NCBI RefSeq assembly: GCF_001718695.1
Contig: NZ_CP013420.1
Coordinates: 1,302,001-1,366,000 of the forward strand
Length of the DNA: 64,000 nucleotides
Direction of reading: 5' to 3'
From: Burkholderia ubonensis
GTDB lineage: Bacteria > Pseudomonadota > Gammaproteobacteria > Burkholderiales > Burkholderiaceae
Under the pieces are notes generated by a model. That model was not told the DNA's origin, ran no database searches, and was given only the letters and a program-made list of their open reading frames with translations. Numbering within the stretch: position 1 is the stretch's first letter; every line of letters begins with the position of its first letter. Below, one piece after another: positions 54,797 through 64,000 of the stretch. The translations under genes and the position numbers were made by a program.

Positions 54797-57700
54797 GCGC
54801 GGCCCCCTTCCATCATCCGGTCGAGCGCGTCGACGAGCTCGCGCGCGGGCCGCCGCGCGTGCACGCCGGCCGGCGCGCCGCCGCTGCGCCAGCCGGGCCG
54901 CACGCCGCGCACGAACAGGTACAGGTAGCCCGCGATATGCGTGTCGTAGTCGTACTCGTGCAGCCGGCCGCGCAGGTAGCGATGCAGCGCGACCGTATAG
55001 AGCAGCGCCTGCAGGTGATACGCGTGATCGGCCATCGCCGCGTCGAGCGCGCGCGGGCCGTAGGCATCCGGCGTATTGCCGAGATGGTTCGACTTCCAGT
55101 CGACGATCCAGAATCGGCCGTCATGTTCGACGATCATGTCGATGAAACCCTTGATGTAGCCGGCAAGCACGCCCGCCTCCAGCGCGACGTCCGGATACCC
55201 GTGCGCGACCAGCAGCCGGCGCAGCGCGCTCAGGTCCAGCGACGGCGCCGCGAACAGGAAGCCCATTTCGTTGAGCCGCCTGGCCGGATCGAGCCCGGCC
55301 AGCCGCATGCCCGGCACGAGCTCGGTGCGCACGACGTCGTCGACGAGCCGCGCCATCATCGCGGGCAGCCGCTCGCCGAGCTCGGGCTCGGCCTCGACGG
55401 GCCGGTCGTGCAGCGCGCCGAGCGCGGCCGCGTGCCACGATCCCGGATCGGTGAAATCGCTCAGCTCGAACAGGCGGTGCAGGCACTCGCCGGCCGCCGC
55501 GCCGCGCGGAAACACGAGGATGTCGTCGTCGGGCGGCGCAGCCTCCAGCCACGCGTCGCCCGGATCGTCATCCGGCGCGAGCGCCGCGAGCGCATCGTGA
55601 TCGGGCCGCAGATCGTCTTCCGGCACGGCCGCGACGCCCGCCTCCTCGCGCGCCATCGACGCCGTCAGCGAACTGAAGCTCGCCATCCGCCACGCATCCC
55701 GCAGCAAGCGCGACGCCAGGCGCGCCGCCAGCGCCTCGTTCGCGTCGTGTCCGGCCGCAAGCCGCTCGCGGCGCGCGGGCACCGGCAGCGGCGCGACGCT
55801 CACGGAGCCGCCCGCGAGCGCGCGCCACGCCTGTTCGAGCGCCGCATCGTCGGGCGGCTCGTCGAGCCACGCGTCGAACGACCCGCCCGCCGGCCACGAG
55901 CCAGTTGAGCACGCTGCGCCGCGATTCGCGCGTCGAGCGCGACGACAGGTACGGCCCCGCGACGAGATAGCAGCGGTAGACCGCGCGCGTGAGCGCCACG
56001 TAGACGAGCCGCGCACGCTCCGCCGCCTGCTCGCGCAACGCCTGTCGCGCCGCATGCTCGGCGGCCTCGTCGTCGCAGCCGTAGTGCAGCACCGCATCGC
56101 CCGCTTCGTCGTGATATTCGCGCGCGTCCGGCAACCCGGACGCGAACGGTTCGCGCAGCGCGCCGTCGTTCAGGAACGGGCAGAACACGATCGCGTATTC
56201 GAGCCCCTTCGATTTGTGCACGGTCACGATCTGGACGAGGTTGCGGTCGGATTCGAGGCGCAGCTGCGCGTCCTCGCCGCCGCCGTCGAGCCGTTGCGCG
56301 GCCAGCCAGCGCAGCGTCGGCGCGATGCCCGGCTGCGCCGACGCGCGCGCCTGCGTCAGCTCGGCCAGATGGTTGACGTCCGTCACGCGGCGCTCGCCGT
56401 CGGCGCCCGCCATCAGCCGCTCGGCGATCCGCAGCTCGCGCGTGAACGTGCGCCACATCACCGCGAAGCCGCGCTCGCGCCACACCAGCCGGTAGCGCGA
56501 AAAGCGCTCGACCCAGCTCATCGCATCGGCGCCGTTGGCGGCGCCGATAGCGGCGGCGTCCGCGCCGGGCGCATCATCGCCGCCCTGCTCCATCCGCCAC
56601 AGCGCGTGCGCGTCGAGGCCGAACCAGTCCGACGCCAGCGCCGCGCGCAGCCGCCGCAGGTCGCCCGGCGCATCGATCGCCGCGAGCACGCGCTCGAGCT
56701 GCTCGGCGTCGCCGGTCGAGAACACCGATGCCTGCGCGAGCTCGACGCTGCCGATCCCCCATCGCGCGAGCTCGCGCTTCACGAGGCTGCCCTGCTTGTG
56801 CGTCTGCACGAGCACCGCGACGTCGCCCGGCGACAGCGGCGTGTCGCCGAGCCGCACGCGGCCGTCGCGCGCGCCGCGCATCAACCGGGCGATCTCGGCC
56901 GCGCACGCCTGCGCGGCATACGCTTGCGCGTCGCGCTTGAGCCACACGCCGTCGCCGTCCGGCAGCGTCCAGATCCGGAAGTCGCCCGCCGGGCCCGCAT
57001 CCGTCTCGTCGGCCAGCGGCGCGCGCACGCGCGTGCCCGCGCGCACCGGGTAGTAGTCGAGCCCGTCGAGCACGAACGCGCGCGGGTTCGACTGGAAGAA
57101 GCGGTTGCACGCATCGACGATCGCCGGCGTCGAGCGCTGGTTGACCGCGAGCGTGTAGCATGCGCTCGCCCGCGCGCGCGCGGCCAGGTACGTATGCAGA
57201 TCCGCCGCGCGGAAGCTGTAGATCGCCTGCTTCGGATCGCCGACCAGGAACAGCGGCCCGCCTGGCGCGAAGATCCGGTCGAAGATCGCGAACTGCAGCG
57301 GATCGGTATCCTGGAACTCGTCGATCAGCGCGGCCGGATAGCGCGCGCGCAGCGTGTCGGCGAGCCACGGATGCTCGTGCAGCGCGTGATACAGGTTCGC
57401 GAGCAGATCGTCGAACGACACGATGCGCCGCGTGCGCTTGCGTTCGGCCAGCTCGCGCGGCGCGTCGTCGAGCCACGCGGCGATCAGCGCGAGCCAGCGC
57501 GCGCGCTGCACGGCCTCGGCCGCGGCGACCGCCGCGTCGAGCGCGTCCGCGATCTCGAAGAACGGATGCACGGGCGTCGCGCCGCCCTTCTTCGTCGCCT
57601 TGACGAGCGCCGTATGCGTCAGCTTCAGCGCGGCCTTCGGCAGCGCGGCCGTCGCATCGGCTTGCGCGAAATGCGCGGCCCACGCGTCGAGCGCATCGGC

Positions 57701-58510
57701 GATCGCCTCCGGCTTGTGCGAGCGCTGGTTGAGCGCCGGCTGCGCGGCGCGCAGCAATGCGTCGAGCGCGTCGCGCTCGGCCGCCCATATCCGGGCCGCC
57801 TCCGCGAAACATTCCGCCGCGGCCGCTTCCGCCGTTTCGTCCGGCTCCGCGACGCCGTCCCAGCGCAACGCGGCGAGCGGCTTCTTCAGCCGGCGCGCGA
57901 GCTGCGCGTCGAGCGCGGCCGGGCCCGCGCCGGATTCGACGAGCCACGCGGCGAAGCCCGGCCAGCGCGCCGCCATCGGTTCGACGCGGGTGCGCCAGAA
58001 ATCCACCGCGAGTTCGAAGCGCAGCGCCGCATCGTCGGCCTGCATCTCGAACGCGAACGGCATTGCGGCGGCGAACGGCGCTTCCTGCAGCGCGCGCTGG
58101 CAAAACGCGTGGATCGTGTGAATCGCCGCCTGGTCGAATGCGCGCAGCGCGCGCCGGATCCGTTTCGCCGCCGTCTCGGGATCGAGCACGCCGCCGTCGC
58201 CGAGCGTCGTGTCGACGAGCCGCGCGATGAACGGATCGCCGCCGTCGTCGCCGGTGTCGAGCGCGTGCGCGAGCTGCGCGAGCCGGCCGCGGATGCGCTC
58301 GTGCAGCTCCGCGGTCGCGGCCTTCGTGAAGGTCACGACGAGAATCTGGTCCGCGCCGAGATCCTTCTCGAGCAGCAGGCGCACGTACAGCGCGCAGATG
58401 TTCCAGGTCTTGCCGGTGCCCGCCGACGCCTCGATCTGATTGACGCCGTCCAGCGGACACGCGAACACGTCGAGCTCGAGCGCCGCCGGCGATCTGGATG
58501 CGGCGTTCAT
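54793..58510 (-). pseudogene. recB: RecB subunit, disrupted by a frameshift
   Basis: ATG at 58510 overlapping the recC stop. Walker A EASAGTGKTWNI, VVTFTKAATAELHERI and UvrD-like motifs lie in frame 1 down to LNWLVAGG. The frame shifts at a G/C tract (55881-55895), and the C-terminal part continues in another frame with the nuclease motif VDWKSNHLG and IDMIVEHDGRFWIVDWKSN. One base removes the defect, giving a normal-length RecB of about 1240 aa. Real inactivation of RecBCD would be striking, so an assembly error is plausible. Confidence 0.88.
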
Positions 58511-61500
58511 TCGAGCTCCTTCAGATGTTCGAGCATCGGCTCGAACACGAGCCGCGCGAGCGTGCCGAACGGCTCGTCGAGCGACGGATTCGCGCCGCGC
58601 CACGCGATCGCGAGCGCGGGATCGTCGGCTTCGCTCACGACCCGGTCGTTGATCCACACGCTTGCCGCCTTCGCTTCGCTATCGGTCACCCGGGCCCACG
58701 CGCTGCGCGGAAAGAAGCGCAGCGGCATGCGCCGGCCGGCCCTGAACAGCGCCGCGAGCGGCGCGAGGCGCTCGAGCGGCGCCGCGACGGGCGTCAGCTC
58801 GAACGCGCCGCCGCTGCCGAACCACAGCGTGCGGCGCGGCCCGTCGGGCACGGCCGCGCAGTAGACGAGATGCGCGAGCCATGCGGACAGGTAGTCCCGC
58901 GCGCTCGGGCGTGCGTAGCGATAGATCACCTGACCGGCCGGCGTGAGCCTGTTCAGCGTGCCGTGCAGCGCGAGCGGCGCGCTCACCGCATCGGCCGACA
59001 GCATCGCGTCGTGCACGCCGAACAGTTCATCGGCGGTTTCGGGCCATGCAGGCGCGATCGTGAGCGTGAACGGCCGCCGCGCGACGCCTTCGGCGAGCGC
59101 ACGACGCACGTTCGTCGCCAGTTGCGTCAGCGAACCGAGCGCCTGGTCGCGCCACACGGCCCCGGTCGCGCCGCCCGGCAGCTCCGGGCTCGCGTCCGCG
59201 ATCCGCAGCGCATGGTCGCGCGCGCGCGCGTCGCCCGATTCGATCAGGAGCGGCAGCACGCGCTCGGCGAGCGCGTCGCTGCCCGCGTAGTCGAGCGCGA
59301 ACGGCTCGGTGTCGAGCAGTTCGGCCTGCGCGTCCGCGAGCACGATGCCGAGGCGCTCGCGCAGCAGCGCGCGCGCCGGGTGACGCCAGAAGCGCTCGAA
59401 GTCCGCGAACGCGACCGGCTCGACGGGCTCGGCCGGCAGCGGCTGCGCAAAGAACGGCTGCTCCCGCGACGCATCGCGTGTGGCTTCGGCCGCGAGCAGC
59501 GACGCCAGCGTCGCGCGCTCGGCGTCGTAAGATGCGAGTTCGCTGCCGGGCCGGAAATACGCGGCGGCGAACGGCTGCAGCGGATGCTCGACGAGGAATG
59601 CGCGACGCGCGGCGTCGACCGCGTCCGGCGCGGCGTCGGGACCGGCCGCGACGAGTGCGAGATGGTCGAGCAGCTCGTCGACGAGCGCGGCCGGCGGCAA
59701 CGGCGCGTTGTCGCGGATGCTGCGCCCCGTGTAGGCGATCATCAGCCGGTCGCGCGCGCCGAGCACCAGGTCGAGGAACAGGTTGCGCTCGTCGTCGCGC
59801 CGCTGCCGGTCGCCGAGCTTCGGCAGCACCCCCATCAGGTCGAACTCGTCCGCGCGCGCGAGGCTCGGCAACACGCCGTCGTCCATCCCGAGCAGGCACA
59901 CGATCCGGTACGGCAGCCCGCGCAGGCTCGTCAGCGACGAGAACGTCACGCCGCCCCACGGCACCCCGCCGCGGGCGGGATCGTCGAGCGCGGCGGCCAG
60001 CCCCGCGCGCACGACGGCGGCGGGCAGCCGTTGCTCGGGCGCGCCCTCCGCCATCGCGGCGAGCATCGCGTCGAGCGCGTCGCGCACGCCCGCGAGCGCG
60101 TCGGCGTAAGCGGCGCCGGAATCGAAGAAGCGCGCGAGCGTGTCGGCGAACAGCTCGCTCCACGCGCGCGGCGCGTGCGGCTCCGACACCCGCCGCGCGA
60201 ATCCGTCGAGATCGTCGGTGAAGCGCGCGAGACGGCCGAGCAGTTCGGCCTCGCTGCCGGTCGCGGCTTCGATCGGCAGCCAGCCGCCGACCGGCGCCGC
60301 GCCGTCCGGCATCGCGTAGCCGAGAAACAGCCGTGCGAGCGCGTCCGAGAACGTATGGCGCGGTGACGGCACCAGCGCGTCGTCGCTGGCTTGCGGCGCG
60401 AGCCCGCGGCGCGCGCCGGCGGCCGCGAGCCAGGTCTGCACGGTTTCGAGCGCGGCCGCGTCGATGCCGTAGCGCGCGGCCACCGCATCGACGCGCAGCC
60501 ATTCGACCAGCTCCGGCGCGCCCACCTGCCGTTCGGGCAGCGCGAGCCAATCGAGCAGCACGCGCGCGACCGGGTTCGCCTGCGACGGCGGCAGGCCGGA
60601 AATCCGGTACGGGATGCGCGCGCTGCCGGCGCCGGACGTGCCGAACACCGCGTCGATCAGCGGCCCCGCCGCGGCGAGATCGGCCACCGCGACCAGCACG
60701 TCGGACGGCCGCAGGCTGTCGTCCGCGTCGAACCATGCGAGCAGGCGGTCGTGCAGCACCTCGAGCTGGCGCGCGAGACTGTGGCACACGTGCACCTCGA
60801 TGCCATGCTCGGCCGGCGGCTCGCCGAGCTCCGCCTCGGGCTGCAGGTCGAGGATCGCGTTCTGGATCCGCGCGAGCCACGTCGGCGCGGGATTCCCGAC
60901 GTAGCGCGACGCATCGCTCGACGCCGCGCTTTCGGTCAGCTCGTGCAGCATGTGCAGCTGCGCCTGCGTCTGGCGGCCCCATTCGGCGAGCAGCGGGTGG
61001 CCGACTTCCTGGTAGTCGAGCCGCCCCGCCGCGTCGAGCGCCTCGGCGTGCGCGGCGGTGACGATGTCGAACCAGAATTCGCGGCACGGATTGAGCGCGT
61101 AGATGCGCACGTCGATCCACCGCGACAGCTCGCGCAGCAGCGCGACGTGCAGCGGCGGCATCGTCGGCAATGCGAACACGCTGACCGATTCCGGCCAGTC
61201 CGCGCGCGCGACGGTGTCGAGATCGAGATGCCGCGCGTCGCCGAGGAAGCGGTGCGCGGGCGGCGTGCCGCTGTCGCTCAGCTCCGCGAGCAGCGCGCGC
61301 CACAGCGCCGCCTGCCAGCGCTCGTCGTCGCGCGCCGCGTCGCCGATCCCGCGCGGCGCGCCGTCGCCCGCGAGCACCGACTCGCCCGCCTGCCACGCGG
61401 CGAGCCATTCGGGACGATAGGTCAGGTAGTGATCGAGGACCGTCGCGACGCGCTGCGCGAGCTCGTAGCGCATCGCGTCGTCGGACGCGGACAGATACCC

Positions 61501-61845
61501 GGCGAGCCGCGGCGACGCAAGCCAAGGCGCATCGCCGCTCGCCTGCGCGAGCAGCCGGTAGCAGCGCCACACGAGGCGGTCGGGCGCGAACGGCGAACGC
61601 GCCGGCACCGTCATCACGCGGCCGATCTGCGCCCACAGCCACTGCGCGAGATAGGTGAACTCGACGTTCGCGCACACGCCGTGGCGCTCGGCGATGTCGA
61701 GCTCGAGACGGCGGCGCAGCGCCGCGCTCGGCACGATGATCTGCTGAGGCGCCCACGGCGCGTTGCGGGCCGGGAACGCGGCCAGGTCGTCGAGCAGCGC
61801 GTCGGCCAGCGTTTCGTGACGGTTCGAATAGAAGAGATGGAGCAT
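58507..61845 (-). CDS. recC: RecC subunit of exonuclease V
   Basis: 1112 aa from the ATG at 61845 (E. coli RecC is about 1122). Starts MLHLFYSNRHETLADALLDDL, with VPSAALRRRLELDIAE, and a C-terminal LPPAALVDELLDHLAL region. Inactive helicase-like subunit that recognises chi. First gene of recC-recB-recD-arfB. Confidence 0.9.
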   Translation of the reverse strand: MLHLFYSNRHETLADALLDDLAAFPARNAPWAPQQIIVPSAALRRRLELDIAERHGVCANVEFTYLAQWLWAQIGRVMTVPARSPFAPDRLVWRCYRLLAQASGDAPWLASPRLAGYLSASDDAMRYELAQRVATVLDHYLTYRPEWLAAWQAGESVLAGDGAPRGIGDAARDDERWQAALWRALLAELSDSGTPPAHRFLGDARHLDLDTVARADWPESVSVFALPTMPPLHVALLRELSRWIDVRIYALNPCREFWFDIVTAAHAEALDAAGRLDYQEVGHPLLAEWGRQTQAQLHMLHELTESAASSDASRYVGNPAPTWLARIQNAILDLQPEAELGEPPAEHGIEVHVCHSLARQLEVLHDRLLAWFDADDSLRPSDVLVAVADLAAAGPLIDAVFGTSGAGSARIPYRISGLPPSQANPVARVLLDWLALPERQVGAPELVEWLRVDAVAARYGIDAAALETVQTWLAAAGARRGLAPQASDDALVPSPRHTFSDALARLFLGYAMPDGAAPVGGWLPIEAATGSEAELLGRLARFTDDLDGFARRVSEPHAPRAWSELFADTLARFFDSGAAYADALAGVRDALDAMLAAMAEGAPEQRLPAAVVRAGLAAALDDPARGGVPWGGVTFSSLTSLRGLPYRIVCLLGMDDGVLPSLARADEFDLMGVLPKLGDRQRRDDERNLFLDLVLGARDRLMIAYTGRSIRDNAPLPPAALVDELLDHLALVAAGPDAAPDAVDAARRAFLVEHPLQPFAAAYFRPGSELASYDAERATLASLLAAEATRDASREQPFFAQPLPAEPVEPVAFADFERFWRHPARALLRERLGIVLADAQAELLDTEPFALDYAGSDALAERVLPLLIESGDARARDHALRIADASPELPGGATGAVWRDQALGSLTQLATNVRRALAEGVARRPFTLTIAPAWPETADELFGVHDAMLSADAVSAPLALHGTLNRLTPAGQVIYRYARPSARDYLSAWLAHLVYCAAVPDGPRRTLWFGSGGAFELTPVAAPLERLAPLAALFRAGRRMPLRFFPRSAWARVTDSEAKAASVWINDRVVSEADDPALAIAWRGANPSLDEPFGTLARLVFEPMLEHLKELE

Positions 61846-62025
61846 GAAACAAGCGTCGGGACGTCGCGCCGGCCGGGCCGGGCGAACGGAAGCACCAAGG
61901 ATAGCAAAGGGCCGCCGCAAAGCGTATCTGTCGAACGGCCAGGGGCTTGGGCCCCGCGAAATACGATAGACTCGTCGCCAGTCTCGATGCCGCCCTGGCG
62001 TCGTCGTCAGCCATTCCGACCATCG

Positions 62026-64000
62026 ATGCGCTACTCCGTCGAAATCAGAAAGTTTCTTTACAGCCAGTATTTTTTCGGCGGCCTGCGCATCGCGATCGGC
62101 GTATCGCTGCCGGCCGTGCTGTGCCTGATCGTGTTCAACAACCGCGAGATCGGCTTCACGATCTCGACCGGCGCGCTCGGCGCCTGCGTCGTCGACATGC
62201 CGGGCCCGCTCAAGCACAAGCACAACGAAATGCTCGCGTGCAGCGTGATCGGCTTTCTCGCCGCGCTCGCGACGGGCCTCGCGACGCCCAACATCTTCGC
62301 GCTGTGGCTGACGATCGTGCCACTCACGTTCGTGCTGTCGCTGATCGTCGTGTACGGCAACCGCTGGCCGCAGATCAGCTTCGCGACGCTGTTCATGATG
62401 GTGATGACGCTCGAGGAGAAGCTCACGCCGCTGCAGGCGTTCGTCAACGCGGGCTGGATTCTCGCGGGCGGCCTCTGGTACACGTACTGGGCCACCGTCG
62501 TGTCGAGCTGGCAGGCGCGCCGGATCGAGCAGCAGGCGCTCGCCGAGAGCCTGTTCGCGTGCGCCGACTACCTGCTCGCGCGCGCCGCGTTCTACGACCT
62601 CGACGCCGATCTCGACGAGTGCTATCGCAACCTGGTCGCGAAGCAGATCACCGCGGTCGAGACGCAGGAAACCGCGCGCGACATCGTGCTGCGCAACCTG
62701 CCGAAGCTGCGGCGCGGCAAGCTCGACCCGGGCCGCGTGACGATGTACAACCTGTTCATCAACAGCGTCGACCTGCACGAGCTGTTCGTCGGCGCGCACA
62801 CCGACTACCCGCTCGTGCGCAACACGTTCGGCGGCTCGGACCTGATCATCTTCTACCGCGACCTGATCCGCAAGGCGGCCATCGACCTCGAGCAGATCGG
62901 CCTCGCCGTGCTCGAGAACCGCGCGCCGCATTCGCGGATCAGCGTGAAGGCCGAACTGCGCGCGATCGAGTACGAGATCGAGCTGATGCGCAAGAAGAAC
63001 TTCCCGACCACCAACGCGGAAGCGTACGCGGCGGTGCTCGCAACGTTCCGGCGCATCTGGAGCGCGACGCGCCTGATCGACCGGATGCGCCGCAACCTGT
63101 CGGGCCGCGCCGATCCGCAGCAGACCGAACTGCGGATCGACAAGGCGCTCACGCGCTTCCTGCAGCGCCGCAGCGTGTCGCCGCTGCTGATCTTCTCGAA
63201 CCTGAACATGCGCTCGCCGAGCTTCCGCCATGCGCTGCGCGTGACGATCGCGGTCGCGGTCGGCTTCTGGCTCGGACGGCTCCTGCCGCTCACCAACGCA
63301 TACTGGATCGTGATGACGACCATCATCATCCTGAAGCCCGGCTACTCGCTGACCAAGCAGCGCAACACGGCGCGTATCGTCGGCACGCTGATCGGCTGCG
63401 CGGCGAGCGTCGCGCTGATCTACACGGTCAAGGATGCGCACCTGCTGATCGCGATCATGTTCGGCTCGATGGTGATGAGCTACAGCCTGCTGCTGTTCAA
63501 CTACGCGGCGAGCGTCGTGTTCACGTCGGCATACGTGCTGCTGATGTTCCATCTGCTCGCGCCGGGCAACATGGCGATCATCGGCGAGCGCGCGATCGAC
63601 ACCGTGGTCGGCTGCATGATCGCGATCGCCGCGAGCCGGCTGTTCCCGTACTGGGAATACCGGCTGATGGGCAAGCAGGTCGCCGACATGCTGACGGCCA
63701 CCCGCAAGTACTTCCAGGCCGCGTGGCGCGCCGGGCGCGGCACGTCCGCGCCGGCGGTGCCGACCGCCGACGGCGCGGCCGTCGTGCCGGTCGTCGCCGC
63801 GGCGGTCGAGACGCCGGCCGCCGGCCTCGACGACGATTATCCGTACCGCCTCGCCCGCAAGAACGTGCACATCGCGTTCGCGAACCTCGGCCAGGCGTTC
63901 CAGCGGATGATGATCGAGCCGAAGGCGCACCAGCGCTTCGTGCCGGAGCTGAACGACCTGCTCGTGCAGACGCACGTGCTCGGCGCGCAGATCACGGCCG
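62026..64000 (+). CDS. FUSC-family inner membrane protein, 3' part cut off by window edge
   Basis: Open frame from the ATG at 62026 with no stop before 64000 (about 658 residues). Two membrane clusters: N-terminal (FFGGLRIAIGVSLPAVLCLIV and GFLAALATGLATP) and a second after about residue 400 (ALRVTIAVAVGFWLGRLLPL), separated by a soluble middle. FUSC/YccS-type protein, perhaps an aromatic-compound efflux component. Confidence 0.8.
   Translation, partial: MRYSVEIRKFLYSQYFFGGLRIAIGVSLPAVLCLIVFNNREIGFTISTGALGACVVDMPGPLKHKHNEMLACSVIGFLAALATGLATPNIFALWLTIVPLTFVLSLIVVYGNRWPQISFATLFMMVMTLEEKLTPLQAFVNAGWILAGGLWYTYWATVVSSWQARRIEQQALAESLFACADYLLARAAFYDLDADLDECYRNLVAKQITAVETQETARDIVLRNLPKLRRGKLDPGRVTMYNLFINSVDLHELFVGAHTDYPLVRNTFGGSDLIIFYRDLIRKAAIDLEQIGLAVLENRAPHSRISVKAELRAIEYEIELMRKKNFPTTNAEAYAAVLATFRRIWSATRLIDRMRRNLSGRADPQQTELRIDKALTRFLQRRSVSPLLIFSNLNMRSPSFRHALRVTIAVAVGFWLGRLLPLTNAYWIVMTTIIILKPGYSLTKQRNTARIVGTLIGCAASVALIYTVKDAHLLIAIMFGSMVMSYSLLLFNYAASVVFTSAYVLLMFHLLAPGNMAIIGERAIDTVVGCMIAIAASRLFPYWEYRLMGKQVADMLTATRKYFQAAWRAGRGTSAPAVPTADGAAVVPVVAAAVETPAAGLDDDYPYRLARKNVHIAFANLGQAFQRMMIEPKAHQRFVPELNDLLVQTHVLGAQITA

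Noticed and set aside
58507..63975. Single 1,822-aa ORF covering recC and the region beyond
   Set aside because: Upstream part is antisense to the FUSC gene and Arg/His-rich; the RecC start at 61845 is well supported.

Overview
The window looks like a Burkholderia-type (beta-proteobacterial) chromosome. DNA is very GC-rich, and the core genes (thiC behind a TPP riboswitch, a recC-recB-recD-arfB block, penta-MxKDx protein, FUSC-family membrane protein) fit that group. No species call is possible from the sequence alone.

Positions 1 to about 35,000 are the integrase end of a podovirus-like prophage that continues past the left edge. Almost everything in it reads leftward (minus strand). From right to left: a tyrosine integrase next to the tRNA attachment site; an accessory block (RelE-like toxin with partner, O-acyltransferase, lipoprotein); a rightward winged-helix regulator; a leftward early operon that starts with a c4-type antisense RNA; small early genes; an AT-rich accessory gene; an AlpA-like regulator; a structured RNA; replication genes (origin-bearing initiator, primase-helicase); small regulators; and the late genes. 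The late genes encode terminase, portal, a small metalloprotease, a fibre, scaffold, an N4-gp56-like capsid, adaptor, a gp10-like hub, a collar protein, the lysis genes, a 2-oxoglutarate oxygenase with a cupin, and internal virion proteins.

The prophage sits at the 3' end of a tRNA-Leu(UAA) gene (35,036-35,372, minus strand) whose anticodon loop is split by a 250-nt group I intron. The core R and S elements and the U.G wobble at the 5' splice site can be read directly.

The host part (35,400-64,000) holds: a LacI regulator, ABC importer and GpdQ-like phosphodiesterase operon; an MFS exporter; a DMT exporter (frameshifted); a redox trio (MxKDx protein, cytochrome b561, sulfite-oxidase-like enzyme); thiC; two small lipoproteins; a second DMT exporter; an EAL phosphodiesterase (frameshifted); arfB; recD, recB (frameshifted), recC; and the start of a FUSC protein. 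The three frameshifts all fall in short G/C tracts, so either assembly errors or real mutations are possible.

The most interesting system is the prophage control region. The c4-like RNA carries a 12-nt segment that can pair with the Shine-Dalgarno region of the first gene of its own operon. A second hairpin RNA ahead of the replication genes carries a 9-nt complement to the same c4 RNA. Together with the lack of a recognisable CI-like repressor, this suggests RNA-based immunity of the P1/P4 kind.
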